Assembly: GCA_028023455.1 (NCBI GenBank)
Contig: JAQFVV010012416.1
Coordinates: 3,331,594-3,395,593 of the forward strand
Direction: 5' to 3'
Length of the DNA stretch: 64,000 bases
Origin: Epiperipatus broadwayi
Lineage: Eukaryota; Onychophora; Udeonychophora; Euonychophora; Peripatidae
Shown here: positions 12,246-24,003 of the stretch, one piece after another
How positions within the stretch are numbered: position 1 is the first letter of the stretch
Layout: every line of letters begins with the position of its first letter
Translations under genes and position numbers: made by a program
Notes under the pieces: model-generated
Seen by the model: only the letters and a program-made list of their open reading frames with translations
The model's database searches: none
Told to the model about the DNA's origin: nothing

Positions 12246-12469
12246 ATAATATTATAATCCTCTATGTTTTTTTATTACTTTTACAATGTTTTTTTTACAA
12301 CCTAATATGACAGTTTCGACTACCCCAGAAATCTTCTTCCGAACTTCTACCGATTGGAGATATAAATAGAAGTTCTGAAGAAGATTGCTAGGGCAATTGA
12401 AACTGTCATATTAGGTTGTAAAAAAAGCATTGTAAATGTAATAGAGAACATAGATGATATTAATATTAT
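12246..12469. mobile_element. Compact perfect-style hairpin repeat (~224 bp)
   Basis: Arms of ~100 bases (ATAATATTATAATCCTCTATG, CCTAATATGACAGTTTC, TCTTCTTCCGAACTTCTA) are repeated as complements on the other side of a ~12-base centre near 12355-12367. Divergence between arms is low. One arm reads CTGAAGAAGATTGC...CAATTGAAACTG, a stretch resembling 3' regions of Penelope-like or LINE elements. The hairpin may therefore be an inverted duplication of a retroelement end rather than a DNA transposon. Confidence 0.8.
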
Positions 12470-12985
12470 ATTAGATTAGAAATTAATAAGAATTATGTGT
12501 TTAACTTGACTAAAACAGTCTCTGTCATGCAGCCTCATATAGAGACTTCCGACTATATCAGAGAAGAAGCATTTTATATCACATCATTTAGTTGTTAAGA
12601 CTATATTTAAAGAATATACTTACAAAGTTTCTCAGGGGGTCAAAAACTCACTAAAAAATAGTTATAAAGTTTATCTATTTATGTTGAGGATTATTTATAA
12701 TATTTTACTGATGATAAGATAGTTGTAAAAGAGATATAAAACTTATTGAGTCAGCAAGGAAATAATTTGCACTGATTGTAAATACCATAATTATATAGCT
12801 AGTTTCCCAGAGGGTCATGTGATATTTGGACATCTATGCAGCAGCTCAGGTATAGCAGCTTTAATCTGTTAAAAGTGTGCCTGATTGAAGATGTTGCATT
12901 CAAGCTGCCACATAAATGTTCGAATAGTATCTGATCTTCTATGCAATTAACCATATAATTATTGTCATCATCATCTTATTATTAT
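12470..12985. other. AT-rich DNA, no feature seen
   Basis: No recognised repeats or coding frames, only short simple AT stretches. Confidence 0.4.
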
Positions 12986-13870
12986 TCTCAACTGCTGCAT
13001 TATTTCCCCTCTTTTTAATGTATTCTTTTCATACCTCTTCATTTGTCATTCTTATTTATCCAACTTTTAAAAAAATATACAAGTTTTTTTTCTTTAATTC
13101 TAATTTTCCCAGTCAACAAAATAATCTTCTAATGGTCTAAGAGCTTATTTAATTACTACCAATCTCATCCTAATTTTTTGTCTCTACATCCATTACTATT
13201 TATCCAATGTCTCCAAATATTTAAAAGCACTTACTGTCCAATGGTCATTCTTAATTATTTTTTTTCTACTGACTTTCATTACTTTAGTTATATTACCATT
13301 TATTTTTATTCCAAACTTTCTACAAACTTCGTTAATCCTATGTACAATTTTATTTATTAAGTTCAACCATATCATCAGCAAATAGGATTAAGTGAAACCT
13401 TCCCCCATTATTTATTCCATTCTTATAATATCAAAATACAAGTGAAAACTCAACCAAATATATATTAACTAAACACAAGACAACTAACATTCTTTTCTTA
13501 TACATCTTTTTTATATCAGTGTCTTCTACAGGATTAGTGAACTGTATGTATATACTTTCTGTGTCATATATAATTTTTGCAATAAATTTCTTGTTTCATT
13601 CTAAATCTTTCTTTTCAATATGTCCAACATATAATAAATAGATTATCACACCTTAAATATACATAAATAAATCTGGAGGGGTATCAGCTTCAGTCATTTT
13701 ACATATTGCAGCACAAATAGATGCATTATGCATGAGGATTAGAGTTAATATTTCTCCAGGCTTATTTTAAAATATCTAACATTATAATTCAATTTACATT
13801 ATCAAATGCCTTTTTAAAATCATCAGGATTCATCTCTTTTATAAATGTAGTCTCCAACTAAATCTTTTGT
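12985..13870 (-). pseudogene. Decayed LINE reverse transcriptase (minus strand)
   Basis: On the minus strand the RT palm motifs appear in order. DDFKKAFDNVN (motif A) is near 13830-13795, a VLCLVNIYLVEF segment near 13490-13450, and LILFADDMV (motif C) near 13390-13365. Then come NEVCRKFGIKING and TKVMKVSRKK, LLTGKI near 13110, and MTNEEV near 13050. Several frameshifts and stops separate them. The A-to-C spacing is slightly long, suggesting a small insertion. The motif order is diagnostic of a non-LTR retrotransposon, long inactive. Confidence 0.75.
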
Positions 13871-14135
13871 CTTTATATTTTTAGAAAGTCCAAATTTTTT
13901 ATAAATAGAAACATGACTAATCTATATAAAATTCATTTCTTTAAGATCCACAACAGCCATTTAATCACATAAGACAATAAAGTCAATTATTCAATGCTTT
14001 AATAGGTTTATATAGGTTGAAGTTGTTGATAGCTTAAGAGTTTATTGTTATCATTTAATCACATGATAGATGCGATTTTAAAACCTTTCACATTTCACTG
14101 AATTAGTCATTTCTTCTAATAAAACTGTAAGTGAA

Positions 14136-14600
14136 GCAAAACTCTCCATACAGTATTGCCATCCTGTGCCAACCAGAGTAATCAATGAATGCCAGAAGGC
14201 TTGTGCATAAAATCCCTAATGCCTACTCATCCAATATCCCCAGACTAGTTTCTGGCTTTTGGCCATCGTCAGTGAGGAGCTTTGGATCTGAGAGCACTGC
14301 AATTAGATCTTAGGATCTAATGCAACCTTCCAGCACCCACCTTTTATCTCCATTTAACTACAAAACTATGAGTCTTAAACTGAAAACACCTTAATGTTTT
14401 CAATCCAAGCCCATTAGCTTATATAGACAAATGGGTCTGAACTCAGTTCAGCACCCATACATTTTGGTGTCTTTGGCTCTTTAACAACCATAGCCACCAC
14501 TACTATTCTATTAGGCAGGATTGGTGTTAAACCATTAAGCATCAAATATGTGCTAATATAAGAGATAGTGATCATGTGATGCTTAATGGTTTAAAACTGT
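14136..14600. mobile_element. Family A palindromic MITE, copy 2
   Basis: Begins GCAAAACTCTCCATACAGTA, continues with CCAACCAGAGTAATCAATGA and GACTAGTTTCTGGCTT as in copy 1. It ends in GATCATGTGATGCTTAATGG near 14569-14592. A TTAAACCATTAAGCATCA at ~14527 is the complement of that end, so two terminal repeats sit only ~60 bases apart at the right side. This indicates a deletion or a second, minimal element. Confidence 0.75.
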
Positions 14601-15215
14601 AAGTGCTGAAAGAAATTTTACTGGCCACTCCCTAAAGTTGTAAACTAAATAACAAATGTCTTCTCCCTCATAATCTTTAGTGTTCTCATGAAGTTATCAG
14701 ATTCCTGATCTTTACCAGTTTTTATCTGTGATATTTTTCAGATTCATCATTACATGATTATCTTTACGTACATATGTTTTTTTCCAAATGAAATAGGATG
14801 CTTATCCTTGATGTATTTTATCATTTTTTATTTGTTTCTATTTTTTCCAATTCAAGCTGTTTTATTCTACTATTGCTTTTTTAATCATTGGGCTTTTCTA
14901 CATTCCTTCTTCTAACTAATCTATCTCTGAATCTATTTATGTTTTGCATAATAAGATGAGATTAAATTATATCATTTATGTTAGATATTCTTAAAAGGAA
15001 ATGGGATTTTTAAATGTCTGTTATTTTTTGTTTTTTATTAATTAAGACACTTACCATAGGATATATATAGCAAACATAGGGTAATTTAATAAGGCACAAT
15101 ATTTTTTAATATAATTATATTTCTCTTCTTGTATTGAAATCTATGCTATTACTCATGAAAAAAGAGCAAAGAAGTTTAATGTGTTTATTTAAAAAAAAAA
15201 CATATATAGTAATCT
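14601..15215. other. AT-rich DNA, no feature seen
   Basis: T-rich plus strand with no motif. Could be decayed minus-strand LINE but I see no signature residues. Confidence 0.35.
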
Positions 15216-16165
15216 TTAACTGAGATATAAGGTTTATATCTGGGCTAGAGATAATCTCTAATTTAATAAATGATTAGTAGTAATCTTTATTGTATTTATG
15301 TAGAGTAGATAATGACAAAGTTGTGGGTTGAGTAAGTCTGACAACTGTAAATCAAAATGTAAAAATTTACTATCTATAAAACAGAACATATGCAAGAGGT
15401 ATAACCTGGATCAAAGTAGTATTGGCTCAACATGAAATGTATCTAGGGAGTCATTTGCCTTTTACAGCATCTATATTCATGGGTTTCGAGAATATGTGAT
15501 GGTGTGGATGTTATTAAAAAGAGAAATAAAGTTGAATGTGTTTAATTTTTTTTAAGAAACCTCAGATATATTAATCTTTAACTCAGGTCTCAAGTTTATA
15601 TCTGGACTAGATATAATCTCTAATTTAATTTTAAACATTCAACAAAACTAATATTGATTGAATATAAAAGTATAGTGCATGTCTCTAGGGTTGATTGCAT
15701 TTTGTTTAAAATCAGTTTGAAACTACATTAGTAGAACCGTCAAGCGTTGTTAGCCGAGATGTTATCACAGCCACCTTGCAAGCAAGTAGTTGGTTGCAGA
15801 CGGTTGTGGGTTCGCATTCCGGCCGATGCTATGACATATGAAAAAGGAAACTACATTAGTAGAACTCTTAGTTTATTATATTAATTTCTAATCTAATAAA
15901 TATTTAATGATAATTATTATTATATTTATCTAGAGTACATTGTGTCAAAGTTGTGGGTTAATTAAGCTTGATACTTATAAGTCAACATGTAACAATTACT
16001 ATTGATAAATACTGGACATATAATAAAAATGTATGTGAGATATATAACTTGATCCAGATGATTGTTACTGGTTGAGCATGAAATGCATTTTGGTGTCATT
16101 TGTTTTTTATGGTATATATGGTATTTTTAGTAATGTTTTTCAAAAAATTGTGGTGGTATAAGCAA
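15215..16165 (+). repeat. Family B, two tandem diverged copies
   Basis: The sequence AACT(G/C)AG..TATA.GGTTTATATCTGG(G/A)CTAGA(G/T)ATAATCTCTAATTTAA occurs near 15215 and again near 15575. AAGTTGTGGGTT(G/A)A followed by a TTGGCTCAACATGAAATG-like end occurs near 15320-15450 and 15950-16090. The two copies are therefore a direct repeat about 630 bases apart, with a SINE inserted into the second. The ends match other family B copies. Confidence 0.6.
15738..15846 (+). mobile_element. tRNA-derived SINE, copy 2 (in family B)
   Basis: tRNA-like body with TTAGCCGAGAT (A-box position), GTGGGTTCGCATTCC (B-box), CCGGCCGATGCTATGACATATG and a short A tail. It is flanked by a perfect 19-bp target-site duplication GAAACTACATTAGTAGAAC at 15719-15737 and 15847-15865. 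This long undecayed duplication implies fairly recent insertion into the older family B repeat. Confidence 0.93.
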
Positions 16166-16439
16166 TTTTCTATTGTAGTCTGTAATTTACTGCAAACTTC
16201 AATAATCAGTAATTATCAGATTCCCCATACATTTGATATTCCTTTCATCTAAATAATATTTGGCTTCTACCTTTATCAATGTGAAAACTAGAAGTAAAGC
16301 AGTTATGTTTTGAAAATCATCTTCAAATTCCATTTTATCATTTGAACAAACAAATTGACTTCAAATCATCTTAATTGAGGTAGAATAATCCATAAACTGA
16401 GCTGAGAAAAGGGATTCAGGATGCAATCAGACATATGGA

Positions 16440-16566
16440 AGCTCTGATTAATCAAATGTACAGTAGATGGCGCTAGAGTAGAGACAAGCTCTTGTTTATC
16501 TGGGCATAATTGCAGAGATATTCTTGACTTTGTTTAAGGAGAACCCACAATACATCACATCACATG
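16440..16566 (+). mobile_element. LINE family L1 3' end fragment
   Basis: TTTATCTGGGCATAATTGC, GAGATATTCTTGACTT, GTTTAAGGAGAA and the terminal CATCACATCACAT run match the 3' ends of the LINE copies at 25.1 and 44.8 kb. Upstream (16440-16490) the sequence CAGTAGATGGCGCTAGAG is not in those copies. This may therefore be a SINE using the LINE's 3' end rather than a truncated LINE. Confidence 0.65.
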
Positions 16567-17732
16567 TTTTATATGCATTGTATGTGTTAAAGGGATTAAA
16601 TGATTTGCTATTACTGATAGTGTATTTGATATTATTTTATCCACTTTCATTTCAAGACCTTTTTTGTCATGGTTTGGGTACCTATTTGGCTGCAGTGTAT
16701 GAAATAGGTAAACTTTATTTAATAAAAGATCAGACAACATTTTCAAGTTTAAAACTGATATACCCAGCTATTATGGGGAAACTGATCCTGCAGAGAAAAA
16801 AAATTTAGTAAGTTAGTGTATGTAAAAGATTAAAGGGTTTTAGAAGGATCATTATCAAGTAAAAGGGGACTGCATGAATTCATAGAAGATTCAGTGTGGT
16901 CCAAATTAGTAACTTCTATTTTGGGAGTTTCTAGATATAAGAATAAAATTGTTTTGTACAATGGTAAAAAATGGACATTTTGTCAATGTTTCAATGTTAG
17001 AGTCAGAAAGTTCAGAAAAATATTTTTATTCTTCATGAGACATCGCTATTGAAATAATGGTTCTGACTGATTTAATGCCATGGCAGAGTACCATACTCAA
17101 GAAAAAAGTCTATAAATTACATTCTGGCTTCATTATTTCTACTGTTCAAATATTATATGATCTCCTAGTCACAAATCTTTCAATTATTTACTATTGCAAT
17201 ATGCTGGTTTTAAATGTTTTGCTACAGAAATTTAAAACTCTGTAAAATTTGAAATAAATCAGAAAAGCAATATCGATGCATACATCAGAGATTTAAAAAA
17301 CATGGATTTACAACATTATAGAAAGATTTTATAGCAAACTAAATAAACTAGTACAACCTCTGAACTCGCCTTTCATACGTACCAAAAAGGGCTCAAAATT
17401 AAATAGCATTTGTTTTCAGAAAAATATAAGTTTTCACCATTCCTTCACTAAATAAAATGCTGAATAACTCAAAAGTTAAATTGATTAGCAAAGAAGCATA
17501 TCAAATCGCTTATAAAATGAGGTGCAACACAGCCAACTGTAAATATGCATATTGTAGAGAGGTGAGAGTAAACCTGGTCCAATACAATTACTTATGTAAT
17601 AGGACCACAAAAAATAATGAGTACTCTTCAATGCTCTTAGAATATGAGAAACAATCAGATCTTAAATTTGATCTCTCCAAAGTGGATATCATTTGCACTG
17701 AAAGAATAAAAAAAATGAAGGAGGCTTAGACA
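16567..17732 (+). pseudogene. Decayed transposon-type ORF with Cys-rich tail
   Basis: Plus-strand frames shift but read as one protein. First comes CHGLGTYLAAVYEIGKLYLIK near 16668-16730, which resembles the H-x-L-(S/T)GCDT...GIGK region of a large uncharacterised protein family amplified in invertebrate genomes, with the GCD apparently lost. Then KLVTSILGVSRYKNK (about 16895-16940), SNIDAYIRDLKNMDLQHY (17265-17320), TSTTSELAFHTYQKG (17350-17395), and the 90-codon piece 17457-17729. Its RCNTANCKYAYC ... CNRTTKNNE matches that family's terminal cysteine cluster with several cysteines replaced. Assignment is from memory; dead copy. Confidence 0.45.
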
Positions 17733-18535
17733 ATAACCAAGGATGAATTTGCTATAAATAAAAAAGAAACCAGAATCCCTCTGTCAAAAAAGTGTGATCT
17801 CCAAAAAACTTTACATACATTTGAATAACGAACAATAAATTTAAATTAATTTGAATATGATAATTAATGTATTGGAAGCATGCATAGACGCTAAAATTTA
17901 CAAACTATGCCTCCCTTTTCTGGGTCAAAGGTCCTAACATTTATGTATTTAATATTGCCATAATATTAATAACTGACTTTAGAGAATGGTTTCAATGTGT
18001 GTGTAGTATAGAAAGGACTAAGTTTCAAATTCATTAAAAATAATCTCATCTCTGTAAATGTCAAATATATGTGATATTTCAAAAGCCACTTGAATGTCAT
18101 CATATCAAATTAAGTATCATTACTAGAATAAATACATTCTAAATAGTTTGGATATTAATGTAATTGATAAAAAAACTGTCATAATTCAAAGAGCAGTTTT
18201 CTCCTTCCTACTACAGAGTCATCTACTGTAATCTTGAGTAATCAATGGCTTCAAATTATTCAATCTGAAAAAGGTAGATGATAGATGTTTAAATGCATTA
18301 GACATAACTTAAATTCTAGTATTGACTGATAAAGGCAAAAGGTAGAAAGAAATCAGTTGGATATTGGATTTTACAGCAGTTCGCCATTTGGTTTCTATGA
18401 ATGGTAATGATCAGAATTATGGAAATATTAAATTTCATATATTTAATATATAATTTTCACATATTTTAAAAAAATTTAAATGTATCTGCTTTTTACTGTA
18501 TCTAATTCTTTACCATTGACTCACTATTAAGGGAA
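17733..18535. other. AT-rich DNA, no feature seen
   Basis: No supported coding or repeat feature. Confidence 0.35.
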
Positions 18536-18536
18536 C

Positions 18537-18752
18537 ATTATAACATAAGGCATAAGACAGCATTTACAATATACAAATAATATCAATAAAGGAACTTGGA
18601 TACACCCATATTCAAAGCAATGATATATTATGTCCTATATTATAGTTATGCTTCTATGTGTAAGAAAAGTCAATAATACATGAGAACTTATTGGTACAGG
18701 TTGTTAAACATATCATAAATGCTGTCTTATGGCTTATGTTATAATTAAAAAT
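18537..18752. repeat. Inverted repeat (~216 bp)
   Basis: TTATAACATAAGGCATAAGA with ACAGCATTTA at the left is mirrored by ATAAATGCTGT and CTTATGGCTTATGTTATAAT at the right end, with a ~140-base interior. The ends look like ~33-base terminal inverted repeats of a small MITE. No duplication of the flanks was resolved. Confidence 0.65.
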
Positions 18753-18817
18753 CAGCATATGAGAAAACCTCAACATTACGAATATACCACATTATCATCT
18801 TTTAAAACAGTAGAAAT

Positions 18818-19835
18818 TCTGTTCATACAGTAATATCAGCCAATGCAAGTCATAATAATTAATGAATGCTAGGCTTATACTATGTGGCACTGCTATCTGG
18901 AGAGACTTTCTATTGTTTTAATAGCTTGTGTAAGCATAAGAAATGGTGATCATGTGGTTCTAATGTTAAACTTTTCTTTATGCTTTATACAAGCTGCTAA
19001 AGCAATAGCAAATATTTTTCAGCACCATGATGCCATCTAGTGTAAGCTCCAATAATTAATAGATATTAGAAGTTCATACATCATAATCTTCAACCAGTGC
19101 TTTCCCATGCAATATCTCCAGGTAAGTTTGCAGTCTTGATCTGCAATAGTATACCTGGATCTTTGAATACAATGCATCTTCCTGCACTCACCTTTTATCT
19201 TTTTCATTAACTATAAAGTTATCAACCCAAACTGAAAACACAGTAATGTTTTCAATCCAACCTAATTTGTCCATATTTTAGTGTCTTTACTTTTTTTAAT
19301 AACCAAAGTTACCTTTATTCTTTGATTAGAATTAGTATTACATCATTAAAATTTCATATGATGGCCTTTTTTTAATGCTCACACAAATTGTTAAAACAGT
19401 AGCAAAATTTTTTCACATAATAATCCCACCTAGTGTAATCTCTAGTAATCAGTATAAGCTAAAATGTTGTTCGTTATAATCCCTCTCCTGTGGTTTTTCA
19501 TTTAGTATCCTCAGATTAGTATCTAACTTATAGTTTATATAAGTGAGAAGTCTTGGATCTGGAATTAGTATATTTGGTTTTTTGTATTTCCCTCCAGAAA
19601 GGTGGGAAGTAGAGTATTGCATTAGATCCAAAAATTCCAATCTACTGCTCATGCATCCAAATCTCCCCATCTTCTGAAAACCATAAACTGAAGTCTAGTT
19701 TTAGGATACTGGATGGCAAGCACTCAATAGATTGTGATGAACAACATTAATTATATTACTGGTTTTCACCAGACAGTACTGTGTACGCATAAACAAAAGG
19801 TAGTCATGTGATGTTTTAGTGGCTTAATATAAATC
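18818..19835. mobile_element. Family A cluster, two to three joined copies
   Basis: Family A landmarks occur repeatedly. GATCATGTGGTTCTAATG is near 18950, CATGATGCCATCTAGTGTAA near 19022, CTCACACAAATTGTTAAAACAG near 19378, CCACCTAGTGTAATCTCTAG near 19428, and GTCATGTGATGTTTTAGTGG near 19803. The TIR-like ends occur inside the block, so it is a head-to-tail/inverted cluster of diverged copies. The 73-codon minus frame inside is an arm of the palindrome, not a gene. Confidence 0.7.
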
Positions 19836-20480
19836 CTAGCCAAGGAATAAAGGTGACTATGGTTATTAATAGTCCAAAGACACCAAAGTATATATTGAAA
19901 TTCAGATCTGCATGACTATAGACTCAAATTATCTTGGTTTGAAAACTATTGAGTCTTCATTTTTGATAGTTAACAAGAGAGATAAAACATGAATGCTGGA
20001 TGAGTGGTACTTATGAAATATCAAACTCCCAGTCAGCCCCTATATATCTCTCTGAGTTAGATTTTGATATAGCAATATTTTTTCTGACTACTTATTTCTG
20101 TTCAAAATTGCTAAATATAATACAAAAGTACAATTACAATCTTCAAGGGATCAGGTAACTAAACTATAATTTCAATGATTTTTTTAATGAAGCTTTGAGA
20201 GATCTTTGTTAATAGAAGATGAAAGATCATAGCCTTAGAGTCAAGATGTTAATGGATTCAAATATTACTTATCAGTCTGCAGCCTTCCATATGATATTAG
20301 CTGAATATATAGTGAGTCAGGTGACTCCATTAAAGAAAATCGACTCCAACAATAAATTTGTTCATCAGAAATCCAGATCAGGCTAATATCTAGCTCATCA
20401 AAATAAGCACAGGAAGTCTTCACCTAAAATATCAAAAACTGCCAGAATAAATAACTCATAACAAAATGTAAAAGTTTCCT
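19836..20480. other. Mixed-complexity DNA, no feature assigned
   Basis: Plus-strand sequence from about 20190 appears less AT-biased and may be upstream sequence of the element containing the Cys-rich frame just downstream. No motif is clear. Confidence 0.3.
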
Positions 20481-20482
20481 AC

Positions 20483-20674
20483 AAATATGACAAACCAAAA
20501 CAATGTCCATGTCAATATACTATGCATGTGTATTGTAATCATATCTATCATAGAAGCTGCATAATTAAAACAGAAGAAAAACAAGTAGCTCAGAAAAGAA
20601 TAGAAGAGACCATTCTAAAAATCCTGGAGGGTAAAGTAAAATCAAACAAAGTCAATACTTGTAAAACAATGTGA
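20483..20674 (+). pseudogene. Cys-rich fragment, possible Penelope-like element
   Basis: A 63-codon open frame without ATG gives KPKQCPCQYTMHVYCNHIYH then SCIIKTEEKQVAQKRIEETI. The spacing of CPC, C and C before a hydrophobic strand is reminiscent of the CNCR...CPL.G.C...IIYKA block. That block precedes the GIY-YIG region in Penelope-type and related ORFs. This is a weak resemblance. The frame ends at a TGA and no GIY-YIG motif is seen downstream. Confidence 0.25.
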
Positions 20675-21349
20675 GAGGCACTTATTCATCCCTCAAAACC
20701 CTAAAAATAATTACTGATATGCTAATATCAATGGAACTGGAGTGTCCATTATATAATATTTGGGTTATCATTATTAAAAGAAAAATAATCACAGACTGCA
20801 AAATATCACTAGATGATTATTGATTACTAACGCAGCCAATTGACACTTTTAGGTGAAACAAAAGTTAAAGATACCTAATGGAACTATTTATTTGTTTCTT
20901 GTTGCGCCAACTGGTAAATGTGCAAGTTGTGGATAGCTACTCCAATACTTTCCTGAAATGTTAATGAAACCATCAAATGGGTCCCAGTAACAAATTTTTA
21001 TACAGTGTTTTTATACTATTTATTGGATGATATTGTCCCAGATACAGGGTTTAATTAAGGCCTGACTGTAAATTACTAGCAACAATGAAAAGTTCACCAG
21101 GTCTGATGAAGAAACTTGATCCCATGAAGAATCCAAATTGAATAAAAAATTACATCTGATGATGAAACCAAATTCAAGCATGACAAAAGATAAAGGGAGA
21201 AGACAACCTAGATAGCCATCAACCTATCTTAAAGACAATGTTCCATAAAGCCAACTTTTTTGCAAGGGGAGTATAATAGAATGCGAATTCATCCTAACTT
21301 CACATAAACTTACCCTTAAATAATGCACTTATTTACCATATTCAACTTA

Positions 21350-21480
21350 CAACAGAGCCGACCAATAAAATAAAACAAGATAGCCAGTGATATAAACAGA
21401 CATACTGGAAAACTAGATCAATGAATACAATTGTTTCCAGTAAGAATGGGGGATCTCTCTATATATTACAGAGAATCAGT
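21350..21480 (+). repeat. Partial LTR-like fragment
   Basis: GATAGCCAGTGATA near 21381 and TTGTTTCCAGTAAGAATGGG near 21430 parallel TAGCCAATGATAAG and TTGTTTCCAGTAAGATAGGG in the solo LTR at 29.69 kb, in the same order and spacing. It appears to be an older, internally reduced copy of that LTR. Ends are not defined. Confidence 0.4.
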
Positions 21481-23095
21481 TGTTGTATGACAGTGAATAC
21501 GTTGTCCATCCATATAGTGGAACATCCTGGCATGCTCAAGCCTGGAGCAGGAAGTTTCTAAACACGGACATTATCCCTGCTATAAAGCAAGTTATAAGTA
21601 TGCAGGAAATGTCAAGGTTGAGACAGAAAGTCACATCATTCCTTTTCAAGCATTCTGCTAAACTCCATACCTTGCCAGTCATAATGGAGGCAAACCATTG
21701 TATTTAAACGTTTATATATATTATGTATAATAAATATTTTAATATTTATTTATAGAATTGATGTTATTTTTAGGTGACATGAATAATTCCTAGCCATATT
21801 TAGTGTAAACACAATTGTTTTAAGTAGGAGTCACGTGATGTTTGTTCACGTAATATTTAAAAAAGGTTTTTTAAACACATATTCAGCCGGCTTTAGTGAA
21901 TTGACTATTTTTTTTTTTTAAAAAAAGACATAAATATTACTACTGATTTTGCTTCTTGCATTCCACACCCCCCCCCTTACTATTTAATAAACTAATCCTA
22001 TTGAGCTATGCATGTTGTATGTATGGGAACAAAATGAGTATAATGACTATGATATAGTGAAGTCCATTTATATGTTATAAATAGCTATGCATCGGTGATC
22101 AAATTTACATAAATGAATTAAGCTAAAGCTGTTAATAATGATGGACAGGTAATGATTAACTAAGTTAGTGGCCATACATTGGTACATCAAATTTCTATAC
22201 TTGATATGTAGTTAACTAGTAATCAGTAAACATATATAGAAAGTTCACTTCTATGGGCCAAAATGTATGTATTATTTATTGCAAACAAAACTTTTCTGAC
22301 TACGCACAGGCTCAAATATATGTCCTTTTGATATTTGGACAAAATGTGGATTAATTAAATAATATGAAATATTCTGAATTTGACTTCTCAGATAAAAGCC
22401 TTGTAATCGTTTTACAATGTTGAATAAAATTAGCTACGAATTATTTTTAGAACATTACACAGACATTTCAGAAGCAGTACAATCTAAATTTTTAAATTTA
22501 TTTCAGTGTAAGAATATATCTCCAATTCTTACTCTTCCGTATTATCTACAATTCTCACTCTTCCATATAATCCCTTAAACCCTAGTTTGTGGCTTTAAAC
22601 ATATTATGAGTTTAAAGATGAATTAAGCATATTCACATATATGTATCACATGTGTAGTAAATATATATATATTGTCGCAAAAATAGTTTTAGTAATACCA
22701 TTCTTTAATGATTTTCTAAAATGAATCTGAATATTACGAAATATAGAAGCCATAGAACGTTAAGAAAATAAATTAATTTATTCTCAAGCATATTATTTTA
22801 CCTACCGATACCCTAAAGCTTATTATCAATTAATTTAATTTTTTTCCCTGAGCAATTATAATAATCTACTATAGCAAAACTGATTAGCATATGATTCAAA
22901 TTAAATAAAATCAGACAGCCTAGGAATGTAATTTAAATACAATTTTTTTTTGTACAAAAAACAATCTTTATTATTCTTTAATAAATAATATTTCTGTAGT
23001 GTAATTTTAGCTACGCCATTCTCACACAAGGTACAGACTGGTTTCTATCCATTTTTGATAGCAAAACTTGAGAGCATATAGTAATGTGAATATAA
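21480..23095. other. AT-rich DNA, no supported gene
   Basis: A 75-codon frame at 21480-21707 (MLYDSEYVVHPYSGTSWH...) has mixed composition but no recognised motif. A C run lies near 21967. The rest is AT-rich without structure that I can see. Confidence 0.35.
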
Positions 23096-23422
23096 TTTAT
23101 AGAAAATGAACTGAATGAGACTGGTAAAAAATCAAAAGATGGAAAGGCAAGAGGTTTAGATAAATGGGCAGCAGAGATGGTACTGAATTTAGGGCACAGG
23201 GCAAAAGTAAAGCTATTATCATGTTTTAATAAGATGGCACAGAAAATAGTTTTTCTGGGTAGTTGGAGTAATATAAGAGTAAGATTATTATTTAAAGAAA
23301 AGGGTAAGGATCATAGAAAGTTAAACAATTATAGACCGATAGCGATAACATTAGTTTATGTAAAGTTTTTTTATATATGGTGGCTGGAAGAGTTGCAAAG
23401 TGGATGTTAAGAAAATAATGTA

Positions 23423-24003
23423 GTGGAGAAAATGCAAGAAGCTTTTAGATCAGGTAGGTGTATAGGAAATAGTTTATTTTTAATTACACAACTTGTAGAT
23501 AAGAGTAGGAATACCGGTAGACAGTTATGTATGGTTTTTATAGATATAGAAAAAGTGTATGATAAAATAAATAGAAATAGATTATGGGTAAGTTTAGTAA
23601 ATTTGGGAATGGATGAAGCTTTAGTGGATATTATTAAGAAATTATATGAAAATAATTACAATATGTATCAATTAGAGAATATAGAATCAGTTAAAGTTAA
23701 AATTGGGGTGGAACTAAGGCAAGGATGCCCTATGTCACTATTTTGTTTTTGTTGTATTTGAGAGAAATGGAGAGAGCAATTGAAAGACTAAGAAGAGGAA
23801 TCAAGATACCATTAATAGATGGCAGGGGAGTATATACATTGTTGGGTCTTTTATTTGTGGATGATGTCTTTTTGTATGCAGAAAGAAAGGAAGAAGTTAT
23901 GCTGAGGATATGTGCAAAGATGGGTAAAGAGATGGGGATTAAATTTAGTGAAGAAAGATCAAAAGTAATGATGATTAATACTGAGGAGAAAGAAGACAAA
24001 TAA
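23423..24003 (+). pseudogene. RT palm domain of LINE L1 copy 1
   Basis: Two overlapping frames (23423-23761 and 23725-24003) together contain reverse-transcriptase motifs A (FIDIEKVYD), B (RQGCPMS) and C (FVDD in place of YADD). They join by a frameshift just after motif B, near 23740. An AAGAA-rich stretch follows. The antisense frame over 23730-23999 is a shadow. Enzyme role: target-primed reverse transcription of its own mRNA; this copy cannot make a full protein. Confidence 0.85.

Noticed and set aside
19449-19670. 73-codon minus frame of mixed composition (MGRFGCMSSRLEFLDL...)
   Set aside because: It coincides with the family A palindrome arm (GATCCAAG, GACTAGTTT-type landmarks).
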